Assembly: GCA_023525715.1 (NCBI GenBank)
Contig: CM042016.1
Span: 83,910,382-83,974,381, forward strand
From: Cichorium intybus
Lineage: Eukaryota; Streptophyta; Magnoliopsida; Asterales; Asteraceae
Length of the DNA stretch: 64,000 nt
Direction of reading: 5' to 3'
Part shown: piece by piece, positions 63,021-64,000 of the stretch
How the letters are laid out: every line of letters starts with the position of its first letter
How positions within the stretch are numbered: position 1 is the stretch's first letter
Made by a program: the position numbers and the translations under genes
The notes under the pieces: model-generated
What the model saw: the letters and a program-made list of their open reading frames with translations, nothing else
Database searches by the model: none
What the model was told of the DNA's origin: nothing

Positions 63021-63062
63021 CTGATCAAGAATCGAAGCCCATCTGCTACCCATGATGACTAG
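63021..63062 (+). CDS. Possible alternative last exon of the TBC gene
   Basis: A strong acceptor (T-rich stretch, GATGTAATCCAG) opens a phase-0 frame CTG ATC AAG ... GAC TAG coding LIKNRSPSATHDD. Joined to TACAAG ending at 62768 with donor GTCTAA (weak), it would replace the terminal Val-stop of the unspliced form and give 658 aa. The position is right for an exon, but the donor is poor. Which form is used cannot be told from sequence alone. Confidence 0.35.
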   Translation: MIKNRSPSATHDD

Positions 63063-64000
63063 TTTGTGATGCTTCAAAATTTGTGATTAAAGATTTTACA
63101 TTTTTCTTATATTGAAGGCGTTCATAGCAATGTGCTTATGCCATTTCAACAGTCATCAAGTTCGTTTAAAAATCGCTCGATTTTTAGTAAAGGTACTTTT
63201 TATTTTGTTATGCATGAGACATTACATTCCATGATCATATTTTGTTTGTATGTAGGCGATGAAATAAATTTTCATATGATTTTTTATATTTTATGTAGAT
63301 ACAATATTGTATACTTTTAAGTTTTTATTTACAAAAAATAAAAATATTAAACAAAATAAAAGCTCATTAAAACCTAGATAAGATTATAATAAAAATCATA
63401 TATTCTAACTATTTTTCTAGAATTAAATCTGTAGTTTTATTAAAGTAGTGAAATCTTCTACAAAGAATGAGTCATTGCATTTTATGATCATGTTTTGTTG
63501 GCTGTAGGAATAATAAGAATTTTTATATGAACTTATGTAAATAGAAGGTTTAATTTAGCTCTACTTTGTATATTATTTAATTATAATTATAAATTTATTT
63601 AGATAAAAAGTTAAAACATAATAAAACTCCATATAACTTGAATACGAATATAATAAAAAAATTATTTTCTACTATTTTGAGAAAGAAAAATTGCAGCTTA
63701 ATCAAATTTTAGAAATTTATATAAAAAACTGTCGTTAAAAGCTACATAAATAAAAAATGTGCAAATTTTCATTTCAGATTCCAAATCCTTACAAAAAATT
63801 CTACGGACCCCTTAACAAATTTTATAATATATTTTATGGTACTATAGTGTTGATTCTTTTTTACTTAATGGACTTAACAGGGGTAAAATAAAATCTGGTA
63901 AGCTACTTTTGACTTAATTAAAAAATAATGACTTAATAGAGAGTCGACAAAATTTCCCTTAAGTCCCAACTTTTTTTACAAATTTCCCTTAATTTATTTT
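63063..64000. other. Downstream of the TBC gene, nothing further recognised
   Basis: AT-rich DNA, presumably the 3' untranslated region and then intergenic. Two diverged direct repeats are visible (about 63185-63420 and 63445-63690), sharing CATT-CAT-TTTATGATCAT-TTTTGTT and TGAATTTTTATATGA-like phrases. No coding motif was found. Confidence 0.5.

Overview
This window is plant nuclear DNA. It holds two conventional intron-rich protein genes, no operon-like layout, many long (TA)n tracts, and layers of nested LTR retrotransposons, Mutator-, hAT-, PIF/Harbinger- and Helitron-type elements, plus a scrap of chloroplast rpoC1. The gene families and repeat style suggest a eudicot; I suspect a daisy-family (Asteraceae) genome, but that is an impression and not something the sequence proves. 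No CRISPR array, rRNA gene or intact tRNA gene was seen.

Layout. 1-6.1 kb: decayed copia and Ty3-like DNA, a 1.1-kb Mutator-type element with a 9-bp target duplication, and a LINE reverse-transcriptase scrap. 6.36-9.76 kb (minus): a complete seven-exon gene for a SANT/Myb-like, DUF3755-type nuclear protein. 12.1-13.2 kb: a broken PIF/Harbinger transposase. 13.5-15.1 kb: a Helitron 3' terminus beside an inverted-repeat element that carries the start of plastid rpoC1. 16.27-24.03 kb (minus): a young, non-coding LTR element with two 2,526-bp LTRs and a GGAGA target duplication, which splits a small candidate gene. 24.54-40.51 kb: a 16-kb nest. The host is a ~3.5-kb Mutator-like element with a FAR1-type transposase, ~135-bp terminal inverted repeats and a perfect 9-bp target duplication. 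It was broken by two solo LTRs (GATTC and ATGCA duplications), the second of which was broken by a rearranged copia element with three LTRs (TCTCT duplication). 42.58-43.47 kb: a hAT-type element. 45.9-53.0 kb: a chromodomain Ty3/gypsy element, possibly Tekay-like, with a deletion in pol and a likely 62-nt intron, followed by an antisense LTR, all apparently inside a split copia-type LTR. 56.3-62.8 kb (plus): a nine-exon TBC-domain Rab-GAP gene with repeats in most of its introns.

The two host genes (DUF3755 type and TBC/Rab-GAP) appear functional from conserved reading frames, splice sites and key residues. Almost everything between them is transposon DNA whose insertion order can be read from exact target-site duplications. 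I found no clearly new biological system. The strongest leads are the four-layer nest, the three-LTR copia rearrangement, the plastid rpoC1 capture, a likely intron in the gypsy gag-pol, nonsense mutations that match cytosine-methylation contexts, and short GC-rich palindromes that recur in four different LTR families.
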